Below are positions 20,030 to 27,795 of a DNA stretch of 64,000 nt, piece by piece. This stretch comes from an uncultured Acidobacteriia bacterium. Lineage in GTDB: Bacteria > Acidobacteriota > Terriglobia > Bryobacterales > Bryobacteraceae. Position numbers and translations under genes: made by a program. The stretch's first letter is position 1, and each line of letters opens with the position of its first letter. The notes beneath the pieces were generated by a model that worked only from the letters and a program-made list of their open reading frames with translations, was not told the origin of the DNA and searched no databases. The stretch spans positions 1 through 64,000 of the forward strand of contig CAIVPR010000028.1 in assembly GCA_903907865.1 (NCBI GenBank), in the 5' to 3' direction.

Positions 20030-20503
20030 CTACTTCTTCCCGGCCTTGCCCGACTTCGCCCAAGCCAGGTTATTCTTCGCCAACTGGTAGTTGGGGTTGA
20101 TCTTGATCGCGTGCTCCGCAGCCTCAATGGCCTCGTCCCATTTGGACTGCGACGCATAAGCGGCTGCGATATTGTTCCAAGCCTCCGCGAATCCGGGCCG
20201 AAGCTTTAGCGCCTGTCGCGCGACGGCGATGCAATCGTCGTAGCGCTTGGCCTGGTAATGCGCGAGCGAGAGGTCGAGCAGCGTTTCCGCCGTAGGCCCC
20301 TGCTGGACCTGAGCCGCCGGGGCCGCCGGAGCCGACTGCGGAGCGGGCGGGGGAACGTCGCCCCGGACCAACGCCCACAGGCCGAACGCCATTCCGACCA
20401 ACGCCGCAAGGCCAAGAACTACCGGCGCGTCCTTTTGATTTCTTGAAGCGACGGGAGCCGGCTGGGGTGCGGGTGTCTCCAGTTTCGGGTCGGGTACTTC
20501 CAT
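20030..20503 (-). CDS. Membrane-anchored tetratricopeptide-repeat protein
   Basis: 157 residues: a short proline-rich N-terminus, one membrane span (VVLGLAALVGMAFGLWALV), a Pro/Ala linker and about three TPR units (LSLAHYQAKRYDDCIAVARQ, then AWNNIAAAYASQSKWDEAIE and a final partial unit). The TPRs would face the periplasm and act as a protein-protein adaptor. The gene starts 6 bp after the Fe-S oxidoreductase stop, so it may assist assembly or partner binding of that enzyme. Confidence 0.82.
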   Translation of the reverse strand: MEVPDPKLETPAPQPAPVASRNQKDAPVVLGLAALVGMAFGLWALVRGDVPPPAPQSAPAAPAAQVQQGPTAETLLDLSLAHYQAKRYDDCIAVARQALKLRPGFAEAWNNIAAAYASQSKWDEAIEAAEHAIKINPNYQLAKNNLAWAKSGKAGKK

Positions 20504-20509
20504 CGGTCG

Positions 20510-22354
20510 TTAATTCCTCGTTGGCGCATCCGGCAAGCTGCGGGCGGCGATTTGGACCAAGTCCAGCAGCTTTGGCGGGTTATCCGATACCGATTTTAGC
20601 GCGTCGCGGAACATCGAGGCGCAGAAGGGGCATCCGGCCGCGACGGTGTCGGCCCCCGTCGCAACCAATTCCCTGGCGCGGGTGATGTTGACACGTTCGC
20701 CCTTCTCCTCGCCTAGGAACATCTGTCCGCCGCCTGCACCGCAGCAGAACGAGCGCTCACGGTTCTTGGGTGCCTCCAGCAGATCAACGGCGCGCGAAAG
20801 GACTTGGCGGGGCTCCTCGTAGACGCCCCGGTAGCGCCCCAAATAACAGGGATCGTGGTAGACAACCGATTCACGGCGGTCCTGCTCCAGGATCGGCAGC
20901 CGTGTGCGGTGACGTGCCAAGAGTTCCGAATGGTGCTCGATTTCAACCGTCCGGCCAGCCTCGCGCCAGTCCGTCGACATGGTGCGGACGCAGTGTGGGC
21001 AGATCGAGAGGAGCTTGACCTTCTCCGGGATGTTCTTGAGGTTGTCTTCGGCCAGCGTGGTGAAGAGGAGGTCGTTGCCAAGACGCCGCGCTGGGTCGCC
21101 GTTGCACTTTTCCTTCTTCAGGACGCCGAACGTGATGTCCAAATACCGCAGCACCTTGACCAGCGCGAGGATTGTCTCGCGTCCGGCGGGATCGTAGGCC
21201 CCCATGCAGCCGAGCCAGAGGACGTATTCCTGCGAGCCGTCGTAGAACGGGATCTCGTTCTTGGTGATGAATTTCTGGCGCTCGCTGCCAGCCATGCCCA
21301 GCGAGTTGCCGTTCCGCTCCATGGCGAGGAAGAGCTTGGTGCCGAACTTGTCCTCCCAAGTACCGGTGTTGACCGCCCCGCGGCGCATGCCGACGATGAG
21401 CGGCAGATGCTGGATTCCAACCGGACACTGGAATTCGCAGGAGCCGCAGGTGGTGCACTGGAAGACGGCTTCCTCGGAAATCTGGGCCCCGAGCAGAGGG
21501 GCTTCCGAAAGCGGTCCGACCTCGTTGAACGCCGTCCGCAGACCGAGGATGATCTCCTTTGGATTCAGCATCTTGCCGGTGTTGGCTGCGGGACAGTGCT
21601 CGGTGCAGCGACCGCACTCGACGCAGGAGAAGGCTTGGAGGGCGGCGATCTGGTCGAGATCCTTGGTGCCGACGATGCCGAAATCCTCGTCGCCGGAAAG
21701 CTTGGGGATGGCCGAGAAACCGTCGCGCTTCAGAAAGATGGTGAGCGGGCTGAGAACCAGGTGGAGGTGCTTGGTGTGGGGCACCAGCGGGAGGAAGACC
21801 AGCAGCGCGAGCGTGTGCAGCCACCAGATCCCGTGTCCTGCGAGCGTGGTTTCCGGGAGGCCAAGGCTCGCGAGGTAGGTCAGCATCAGCGTCAGGATCA
21901 GGCACGCGATGAACCCGGATTCCAGCGAAACCTTCTTGCCGAGCCAGATCGGTTTGAGCACGAAGCGGCGGAATGCGAGGAACGAGATCGAGAAGGCCAC
22001 AGCGACCGCGAACAGCGCGGCAAGGCTGAAGTAGGCTTTGCCGAAGAGGCTTTCCGGGGAGAGGAACGGGTAACCGAAACCGAGCGCGAAGTGGTTGAGG
22101 GTGATCAGGCCGAAGGCAAGGAAGCCCCAGAAGACGAAGGCGTGCGCGACTCCGGCGACCGGCCTCTGCTCGATGACCTTGCCTTGGCAGAGCACTTCCC
22201 AGACGAAAGTGCGGACGCGGGGGAGCAGGGAGCCGAGGTGGAATTCGGGGTCGGGCTTGGCCGCGGCAAAGATATTCGCGACGCGGCGAAACCGGTACCA
22301 GAAGCCTCCGGCGGAGGCAGCCATCAGGAGCGCAAGGAGAATCTTTTCAATCAC
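20510..22354 (-). CDS. Membrane-bound heterodisulfide-reductase-like (Fe-S)-binding oxidoreductase
   Basis: 614 residues joining two modules. Residues 1-230 hold five or six membrane spans like the haem-binding gamma subunit of nitrate reductase/HdrE. The C-terminal part resembles HdrD/GlcF: two 4Fe-4S motifs (CVECGRCTEHCPA and CTTCGSCEFQCPVG) and two cysteine-rich CCG domains (WLGCMGAY, CPHCVRTM; YHDPCYLGRY, FCCGAGGGQ, CPFCASMF). Such proteins pass electrons between quinones and an unknown soluble partner, often acyl-CoA dehydrogenase/ETF systems. No electron-transfer flavoprotein gene is adjacent here. It heads a two-gene unit with the TPR protein. Confidence 0.9.
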   Translation of the reverse strand: MIEKILLALLMAASAGGFWYRFRRVANIFAAAKPDPEFHLGSLLPRVRTFVWEVLCQGKVIEQRPVAGVAHAFVFWGFLAFGLITLNHFALGFGYPFLSPESLFGKAYFSLAALFAVAVAFSISFLAFRRFVLKPIWLGKKVSLESGFIACLILTLMLTYLASLGLPETTLAGHGIWWLHTLALLVFLPLVPHTKHLHLVLSPLTIFLKRDGFSAIPKLSGDEDFGIVGTKDLDQIAALQAFSCVECGRCTEHCPAANTGKMLNPKEIILGLRTAFNEVGPLSEAPLLGAQISEEAVFQCTTCGSCEFQCPVGIQHLPLIVGMRRGAVNTGTWEDKFGTKLFLAMERNGNSLGMAGSERQKFITKNEIPFYDGSQEYVLWLGCMGAYDPAGRETILALVKVLRYLDITFGVLKKEKCNGDPARRLGNDLLFTTLAEDNLKNIPEKVKLLSICPHCVRTMSTDWREAGRTVEIEHHSELLARHRTRLPILEQDRRESVVYHDPCYLGRYRGVYEEPRQVLSRAVDLLEAPKNRERSFCCGAGGGQMFLGEEKGERVNITRARELVATGADTVAAGCPFCASMFRDALKSVSDNPPKLLDLVQIAARSLPDAPTRN

Positions 22355-22408
22355 CTATATCCAGATTAACGTGTTGCTCGCAATCATTCGGCGGCCTCAC
22401 GAATGCCT

Positions 22409-23701
22409 TCAGGAAGACTTCGATCCTGCCACGCCCGCCGCTTGGCCCTGCCGCCACACCCGCGACACCGGCAGCGCCAGCAAATTGCGCCCGAACGGAA
22501 CCGGCTCCCGTCCCCGGTGCAGCACGATCCCACGCACGAAACGGTCGCCCGCCGCCTCCGCCAAGGCCTTCAATCCCTTGAAATGGTTGGCCGTGACGCT
22601 GGCCGTCGATTTCACCTCAATGCCGACCACGCGCCCCTCCGGGTCCTCCGCCACGATGTCGACCTCGTCGCCGCCATGCGTGCGGAAGTGGTGCAGGGAC
22701 GGGCGCAGTTCCGACCAACCCTGCTGCTTGCGCAACTCCAGCACCACGAAATTCTCCAGCACCGCGCCTGCCACCGTGGTGTCCGCGCGCATCGGGTCGA
22801 ACTGGAGGCGCTTCGCGTCCACGCCCAGCAGATGCAACAGTAGCGCGGTATCGTTCATGAAGAGTTTCGGGGCCTTCGCCAGCCGCTTGCCAATATTCGT
22901 GAACCACGCGGGCAGGGTCTGGATAAGGAACACCGCCTCCAGCAACGCCGTGTAGCGCTTCAGAGTCGTCTGCGGCATGGAAAGCGCGCGGGCGATGTCG
23001 GCATAGTCCAGCAGCCCGGCAGCGCGCGAGGCCAACAGAGCCAGTAGGCGCGGCATGTCGGCCAAGTCGCGCACATTCGAGATGTCGCGGATGTCGCGCT
23101 GCAGGATCGCCTGGATATAGCCGTCGAACCAAGCGCGCCGACGGGCCGGGTCCTTGCGGCCCAGCATCTCCGGATAGCCGCCCCTTGCCATGCGCCCGGT
23201 CACGTCCAGTGGGCTGTCGTCCACGCGCTGCCCAAGCGGGAGGGTGTCGTCGAAGATGGCATCCAGAAAGGTATCCCGATGCCCGTCCAGCTCCCCCTGG
23301 GAGAGCGGCCAGAGCGTGTGTATCTCCATCCGGCCCGCGAGGGACTCCGCCAACGTCGGCAGCACCATCAGATTGGCCGAGCCTGTGAGCAGGAACCGCC
23401 CCGGCCTGCGGTTGCGGTCCACGGCCGCCTTGATCGCGATGGCGAGGGCCGGAGCGCGCTGGACCTCGTCGATGACGGTCGATCCGTCCAGACCCGCGAC
23501 GAAACCATCGGGATCGGACGTGGCGGCTGCGAGGACAGGGCCGTCGTCCAGTGTCAGGTAGCGGTCGAGGGTGCCCGCAGCCACCAGATCGCGGGCCAAC
23601 GTACTCTTTCCGGTCTGGCGCGCGCCCTGCAGGAAGACGACGGGGCTATCCGTAAGCGAGACGGCGATGGACGCGGCGAGGTTGCGGGACAAGGAGTCCA
23701 T
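22409..23701 (-). CDS. AAA+ ATPase with DUF4143 domain
   Basis: 430 residues. The N-terminal AAA_14 domain has Walker A GARQTGKSTLARDL near residue 27 and Walker B STVIDEVQRAP near residue 74. The C-terminal DUF4143 region (YADIARALSMPQTTLKRYTA is a winged-helix element; VVGIEVKSTASVTANHFKGL resembles a restriction-endonuclease-like fold). The family is widespread, often singletons with scattered distribution, and its role is unknown, with suggestions in DNA metabolism or defence. A perfect 17-bp inverted repeat lies 44-82 bp before its start codon. Confidence 0.88.
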   Translation of the reverse strand: MDSLSRNLAASIAVSLTDSPVVFLQGARQTGKSTLARDLVAAGTLDRYLTLDDGPVLAAATSDPDGFVAGLDGSTVIDEVQRAPALAIAIKAAVDRNRRPGRFLLTGSANLMVLPTLAESLAGRMEIHTLWPLSQGELDGHRDTFLDAIFDDTLPLGQRVDDSPLDVTGRMARGGYPEMLGRKDPARRRAWFDGYIQAILQRDIRDISNVRDLADMPRLLALLASRAAGLLDYADIARALSMPQTTLKRYTALLEAVFLIQTLPAWFTNIGKRLAKAPKLFMNDTALLLHLLGVDAKRLQFDPMRADTTVAGAVLENFVVLELRKQQGWSELRPSLHHFRTHGGDEVDIVAEDPEGRVVGIEVKSTASVTANHFKGLKALAEAAGDRFVRGIVLHRGREPVPFGRNLLALPVSRVWRQGQAAGVAGSKSS

Positions 23702-23744
23702 GGTCTATTTTAGGCTGTCACGCGGATGTTAGTCAACCGTTCTA

Positions 23745-23783
23745 TGGATGAAATTCGTCCATGGCGTGGACGAATTTCATCCA
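23745..23783. promoter_or_regulatory. Perfect 17-bp inverted repeat upstream of the DUF4143 ATPase
   Basis: tggatgaaattcgtcca and its exact complement tggacgaatttcatcca, separated by tggcg. It lies between the stop of the sulfotransferase fusion gene (23800) and the ATPase start (23701). It could be an operator for the ATPase or a terminator for the upstream gene. There is no T-run on the minus strand, which favours an operator or a structured leader. Confidence 0.55.
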
Positions 23784-23799
23784 CTCGACGACACTTGGA

Positions 23800-25443
23800 C
23801 TACTCCTTCAGCTTCCGGTAAAGCGCCGTCATGGCCTCCAGCGAGGGACCTGCCTCCAGCGAATCGATCATCTGTCGCTTCTCCTCCCGGTCGCTGGCGA
23901 AAGGCATCGACGGGTTCTTGGCGTTGATCATCGTCGCGGCGGTGACGTTCGCGATGTCGTCGTCGTCCAACTCAAGCCCGAAATACGGCGCGATCCGGGC
24001 GCAGATAGCGCCGGGCAGCTCGTTGTAGTCCACGAACAGGCCATTCGGGTCGCCACGGAACTCCAGCGCCGCCGCCATGAACGAGCTGATGACGCGCGTG
24101 CACCATTCGGCCCGGGAGAGCGTGACCATGTCCTGGAACGTCATCCCAAGCAGCTCCGGGGGCATCGCACCCGGCATGCAATGCATCCCGCCCTGGCGCA
24201 GTTGGGATACCAGCACTTCCATGGGGTCTCGGTAGACGAAAACCCACGGGACGTCGGGATAGAGCGCGCGGAACGTCGACAAGCTGCGGGTGTGCCAAGC
24301 GTCGAGCTTGATCAAATACTTGCGCCCGGGCCGCGCCAATGAGGAGACGGCCCATTCGAGCTGGTCCGGATCGCCCGACTGCACGGCCTCGTCCACCGGA
24401 GCCGGCTCGGACAGGACGTGCATATTCGCTGCCGCCGCGAGGCTACGCGAAACCAGCGTCGAACCGCAGCGCGAGATGTGGAAGATCAGGCCATCCGGGC
24501 GGATGCGCGGACGGGCGGTGAGAGGTGCCTCGCGCCGAAACATCTTGGTGAACGGGCTGCGGAGGCACACGCGGACGTCGTCGTGGAAGAACGGTCCGGT
24601 GAAGCGATGGTCTGGTGCATAGATCCAATTTGTCTTGCCGGTCGGAATCCAGCCCTCGGGGTTGGATGGCGCGCCGCGAAGCTGGGCGGCGATATCGGCC
24701 TCGTTGACCTCGAAACCGCGCGCGGCGGCCTCGCGTTGCACGGCGTCGCGCAGAACCTCGCGACTCTCGATTCCCCGCAGCCGGTCGCGCAGTTTCGGGT
24801 CTGCAAACACAACCTCCGCGAACTCGGCGAAACCGCGCGGCGGGGCGCAGCGGATAATGGCGCTACTCTGGGCGAAGGTTTCGCGGACCCAGTCGTCCAC
24901 CACGGCGTCAATCACAAGGTGGATGCGTGGCGCGTCGCCCCGGTTGTTGACGCGATGGGGCAGGTTGACGTTGACGTAGTAGCAGCCTCCCTCTTCCAAA
25001 AGCAGGCGCTCCCCGCACACGTAGAATTCGACGCCCGGATTGGTGAGGACCGGGATGTGGATTCGCACCTCGCCGCCGTCGAAATCGAGCGCGTCGTCCG
25101 TATGCTCCTTGATAAAAGAGCCCGGAGCCAGACTGAGCAGCCGGACCGCCTTCAAATGGCACTGGAACAACTCAAGAATGGCGCGGAAATTCTGGCAGCG
25201 GGCACCAAGAGGAGTTTCGAGAAATTCGGCCTCGCCCGGAGGTCCCGCGCGGAGGTCGCGTTCGGAACCGTTGAGCGATCGGAGCGCCACGCCTTCCCAA
25301 TTGCCGCCGAAATCCCGCTCATTGTAGTGCGGCGACCACTCCTCCGGTGCCACCAGGGCAAGGTCGTACTTCAGGATGGCCGGGTCGAAACGGAAGGGAA
25401 GCTGCAGGCCCGATCGGGCTTGGGTGGCGGTCACGAAGGCCAT
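23800..25443 (-). CDS. Aspartyl/asparaginyl beta-hydroxylase - Nif11-like - sulfotransferase fusion
   Basis: 547 residues with three domains. Residues 20-185 form an AspH-type Fe(II)/2-oxoglutarate dioxygenase: the iron ligands are suggested by EHTDDALDFDGGEVRIHIPV (H114, D117 or nearby) and LPHRVNNRGDAPRIHLVID (H163, with R173 for 2-oxoglutarate). Residues 203-255 look like a Nif11 domain (FAEFAEVVFADPKLRDRLRG), best known as the leader of ribosomal peptides. Residues 318-547 are a PAPS-dependent sulfotransferase with the phosphosulfate loop HISRCGSTLVSRSL and VFVYRDPMEVLVSQL. Joining hydroxylation and sulfation in one chain suggests sequential modification of a peptide or small molecule. 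It has no signal peptide, so it is probably cytoplasmic. No precursor peptide gene is evident nearby. Confidence 0.82.
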   Translation of the reverse strand: MAFVTATQARSGLQLPFRFDPAILKYDLALVAPEEWSPHYNERDFGGNWEGVALRSLNGSERDLRAGPPGEAEFLETPLGARCQNFRAILELFQCHLKAVRLLSLAPGSFIKEHTDDALDFDGGEVRIHIPVLTNPGVEFYVCGERLLLEEGGCYYVNVNLPHRVNNRGDAPRIHLVIDAVVDDWVRETFAQSSAIIRCAPPRGFAEFAEVVFADPKLRDRLRGIESREVLRDAVQREAAARGFEVNEADIAAQLRGAPSNPEGWIPTGKTNWIYAPDHRFTGPFFHDDVRVCLRSPFTKMFRREAPLTARPRIRPDGLIFHISRCGSTLVSRSLAAAANMHVLSEPAPVDEAVQSGDPDQLEWAVSSLARPGRKYLIKLDAWHTRSLSTFRALYPDVPWVFVYRDPMEVLVSQLRQGGMHCMPGAMPPELLGMTFQDMVTLSRAEWCTRVISSFMAAALEFRGDPNGLFVDYNELPGAICARIAPYFGLELDDDDIANVTAATMINAKNPSMPFASDREEKRQMIDSLEAGPSLEAMTALYRKLKE

Positions 25444-25464
25444 TATATCGGCGCATCACGATAT

Positions 25465-25719
25465 TCATGCCGGAAAGTGCGGCGACCGCACCATGCCCTT
25501 GGGCCGCAACCCGAGCTTGCCATTCTCCACAAACGGCGCACCGCGTTCCTCGAAATGCGCGACCAACCTTTGCCTCCAGCGCCGCAGCTCGGCCTCGTGG
25601 TTCGGGTCGGGGGCGAGATCCTGCAACTCGTGCGGATCCTTCTCCAAGTGGAACAGTTGCTCCTCGCCGTTAATGGCGTGGAAGATGTACTTCCAACGAC
25701 CGTCGGTCAGCGCATTCCA
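25465..25719 (-). pseudogene. Sulfatase, C-terminal 84 codons (second part of the split gene)
   Basis: Starts in mid-gene with WNALTDGRWKYIFHAINGEE and continues QLFHLEKDPHELQDLAPDPN, the standard C-terminal strand region of arylsulfatase-type enzymes, ending at TGA 25465-25467. It joins in frame to the N-terminal part at 27796: removing 25720-27795 puts CAC next to TGG, and the total (1280 + 255 bases plus one base lost at about 28637) makes 512 codons. On its own it has no start codon and cannot work. Confidence 0.85.
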
Positions 25720-25892
25720 TAGGCGAGTTTGTCCACGATGACGTGGTCGCCGGTCATGAGGGTGCTTTCCATGGAGGCGCTGGGGATGACGCAGGGCATG
25801 GCAAGAGTGGTGGTGGTGAAGATCAGGATCAGGATCAGGATCTGGGCGGACCACTCGGCGGTCTGGCGGGCGAATTCGCGGACGTACTTCAT
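25720..25892 (-). pseudogene. lepB: Signal peptidase I, N-terminal half
   Basis: ATG at 25890-25892 starts MKYVREFARQTAEWSAQIL, followed by one membrane span (LILILIFTTTTLAMPCVIP) and the catalytic serine motif PSASMESTLMTGDHVIVDKL. The lepB frame stops at TAY where sulfatase sequence takes over. The catalytic lysine half lies 1.9 kb away at 27370-27795. About 25 codons between the two halves are missing from both, so a simple rejoining would not restore the whole gene. Confidence 0.85.
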
Positions 25893-25938
25893 GAAGCGGG
25901 ATACGCAGGAAACAGGCGTCAGGTTCGCATGCGTTAAA

Positions 25939-26100
25939 ATGAAGCCAATGAGCGAAGTGCGGGTCGCGGCGGGGAATGCTGCTTTTGATGAGAAGATCCG
26001 CAGCATGGCGGAGAGTGTGCAGGCTCGGACCCGCTACCACTCGATTTTTGGCGTTTCGTGTTGCTACCGCCTAGTCCTGCATCTGGTCGAGGCGTGGTTC
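25939..26100 (+). pseudogene. Possible 5' remnant of a gene divergent from lepB
   Basis: ATG at 25939 (or 25948) opens MKPMSEVRVAAGNAAFDEKI with high-GC codons typical of the window, divergent from lepB with a shared 46-bp promoter gap. After about residue 30 (ARTRYH) the composition changes and the frame loses protein-like character. The tail at 27285-27368 could be the other end of the same gene. The exact end of the real coding part is not determined. Confidence 0.3.
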
Positions 26101-26266
26101 GAGATTGCGAACTGCTATGCCATCCAGTTTCGGCGGCTGCGAACGGGTTTGGTGGCAGATGAAGGCAGGGAACGCTTCCTTGGTTGTGCGATTTCACCAT
26201 GCCGCACTGTTCCACCAAGTCGAGCATCCGAACGAAATGATAGTATTCAAGGGGTTGCGACAAGAG

Positions 26267-27250
26267 ATGAAAGCGATTCTACGTATGTCATGTGCTGTGT
26301 TGTTTTGCCAAATGGTCCTTACACCCAAGCCCAAGATGCCACCCCAACCGCCTTGTGATTCGCTCCCAACCTCGGCGCAAATAGCCGAGGTTACCGGGCA
26401 GTTCTCCAATGCGCTTTTGCCCCGAGATCTGTTTGGTCGCTATTTCTCAGAATTGACCGAGCCGTCGGCGGCATTCGTCACAACGCACGTCGGTACAGTC
26501 GAACCTTGGCTCTATCCCGACGATGGGGGCAAGTCTTGCGGATGGATATTGCCCATCAGTTTCGAATTGGCCGCTAATACAAACTCGAATCCGGGAACAC
26601 GTCCATTGGCGGCGCGGCACATTGCAAACGGACTTGTTAAGGATCTTCGAATGTCAAGTGTGAATGGATCAACTCGACTGAACATCACTGTTCCACCATC
26701 CAGTATCTTATTCGAGCGGGGTAGGGTTGTTTCCTGGCAAGGTAGCTTCCATGATGACCGTGGAACCGATCTGGACTTACTAAATAAGGTGCATTCCAAT
26801 CAGTTTGTCGATGATAAGACGAAAACTGTTGTTGAGGCAAGCCTCGGCATTAGTGATTCATTCTTGGGCTGGCGAAGAACAATCTACGATTCGTTTTCCT
26901 TGCAGTACGGATTCTACGTCCGTTTCGCATTGGAGCGCGCGGGCTTTCACCGTGTGGACCTCGTGACATCGCCGGACGTTCGGGTGGATGTCAAATTGGC
27001 GGGAATTGAGGCCCCATCTTTTGGTGCCTCGTATGCAGCTACCATCCGTTCCCAGATCGTAGTGCACAGGCGTTCATCTGACGCTTTGGTGAAAGAGGTC
27101 GACAGTAGACAAAGAGTAAGCTTTAAAGTCCACTCATCGGATGCGCGGGCGCGAGCTGGCGCCGCGATGAATCAGTCGATGGCCGATGCGGCAGGAAAAG
27201 TGGTATCGGAACTCCAAGACGCTCTAGCAACAGTCCCAATTCAACGGTAG
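26267..27250 (+). CDS. Secreted protein of unknown function
   Basis: 327 residues from ATG 26267, chosen because it gives a signal peptide (MKAILRMSCAVLFCQMVL) and follows an agag ribosome-binding site. An upstream ATG at 26105 is in frame but its codons look non-coding. No family is recognised. The body is rich in beta-type segments (YDSFSLQYGFYVRFALERAG) and could be an envelope protein. Its base composition is visibly more A/T-rich than its neighbours, with codons such as ATA, TTA and AAT, which suggests recent transfer. It ends with TAG one base before a lepB-like tail on the other strand. Confidence 0.6.
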   Translation: MKAILRMSCAVLFCQMVLTPKPKMPPQPPCDSLPTSAQIAEVTGQFSNALLPRDLFGRYFSELTEPSAAFVTTHVGTVEPWLYPDDGGKSCGWILPISFELAANTNSNPGTRPLAARHIANGLVKDLRMSSVNGSTRLNITVPPSSILFERGRVVSWQGSFHDDRGTDLDLLNKVHSNQFVDDKTKTVVEASLGISDSFLGWRRTIYDSFSLQYGFYVRFALERAGFHRVDLVTSPDVRVDVKLAGIEAPSFGASYAATIRSQIVVHRRSSDALVKEVDSRQRVSFKVHSSDARARAGAAMNQSMADAAGKVVSELQDALATVPIQR

Positions 27251-27313
27251 CTAAGGTCTCAATAGTTTTAGGGTTCGATTCCAGCGGGTCCTAGCGAAGC
27301 TGGTTTCTTTGAC
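27251..27313 (-). pseudogene. Second signal peptidase I C-terminal tail
   Basis: The minus strand reads SFARTRWNRTLKLLRP and stops at TAG 27251-27253. The genuine lepB tail at 27370 reads FFNRTRWDRTFQLIRP. Twelve bases (ccagcgggtcct) are identical at 27281-27292 and 27400-27411. This is the end of a diverged lepB copy brought next to the first, and it marks one edge of the A/T-richer segment. Confidence 0.55.
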
Positions 27314-27368
27314 GGCGAGTCAGCTGGAGAAGCCGAAACCGAAAGCCGCGAAAAAGAAGAAGGCCTGA
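27285..27368 (+). pseudogene. C-terminal tail of a gene convergent with lepB
   Basis: The plus strand reads LVSLTASQLEKPKPKAAKKK and ends KA at TGA 27366-27368, two bases before the lepB stop on the other strand. A lysine/alanine/proline tail of this sort is typical of real bacterial C-termini. No start lies upstream within the insert. Part of this stretch overlaps the second lepB tail, so the true junction is probably near 27300. Confidence 0.4.
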
Positions 27369-27369
27369 A

Positions 27370-27795
27370 TCAGGGCCGGATGAGCTGGAAGGTTCTGTCC
27401 CAGCGGGTCCTGTTGAAGAAGTTCAGCGCCAGATCTACCGTGTGGTGGAGATTGAACTCCAGCAGGTCTTCGGTGGGCGCGTCGTAGGACCAGTAGATCA
27501 GAACGGGTTTGCCGATAATGTTTTCGCGGGGGACGTAGCCCCAGTAGCGGCTGTCTTCGGAGTTGTCCCGGTTGTCTCCCATGACAAAGTACTGGCCTTC
27601 GGGGACGAGGATTTCTCTGCTTCCGACGCCGGGGAAGTTGTCTCGGTAGGTATCGGGCGGGACGTTCAGGTGCTGGATGCAGGGTTCGGTTAGTTTGATT
27701 CCGTTGCGGACGACGGCGCCGGATTCCATATGGATGCGGTCTCCGGGGATTCCAATGACTCGCTTAACGTAGTTCTGGCGGATGTCCCTGGGGTA
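27370..27795 (-). pseudogene. lepB: Signal peptidase I, C-terminal half, fused in frame behind the sulfatase
   Basis: Begins YPRDIRQNYVKRVIGIPGDR, carrying the catalytic lysine, and continues with the box E motif VMGDNRDNSEDSRYWGYVP. It ends FNRTRWDRTFQLIRP at TGA 27370-27372. It is read in the same frame as the sulfatase piece upstream, so a sulfatase-LepB chimera could be translated. Without the serine half it cannot act as a peptidase. Unless another lepB exists elsewhere, loss of this gene would be expected to be lethal, so a second copy or an assembly fault is likely. Confidence 0.85.

Larger units (their letters stand above)
25720..27795. mobile_element. 2076-bp circularly permuted insert inside the sulfatase gene
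   Basis: The segment runs lepB C-half, convergent gene tail, a second lepB tail, a 327-residue gene, a divergent gene start and lepB N-half, all bounded by sulfatase sequence. Its ends are the two halves of one gene in permuted order, as expected if a circular DNA opened inside lepB and inserted between two sulfatase codons. There is no target-site duplication, no transposase or integrase gene and no terminal repeat. A mis-join during assembly is the main alternative. Confidence 0.6.

Noticed and set aside
27270-27292. tRNA T-arm-like ggttcgattcc
   Set aside because: No acceptor, D or anticodon stems around it; the sequence is explained by the second lepB tail on the other strand.
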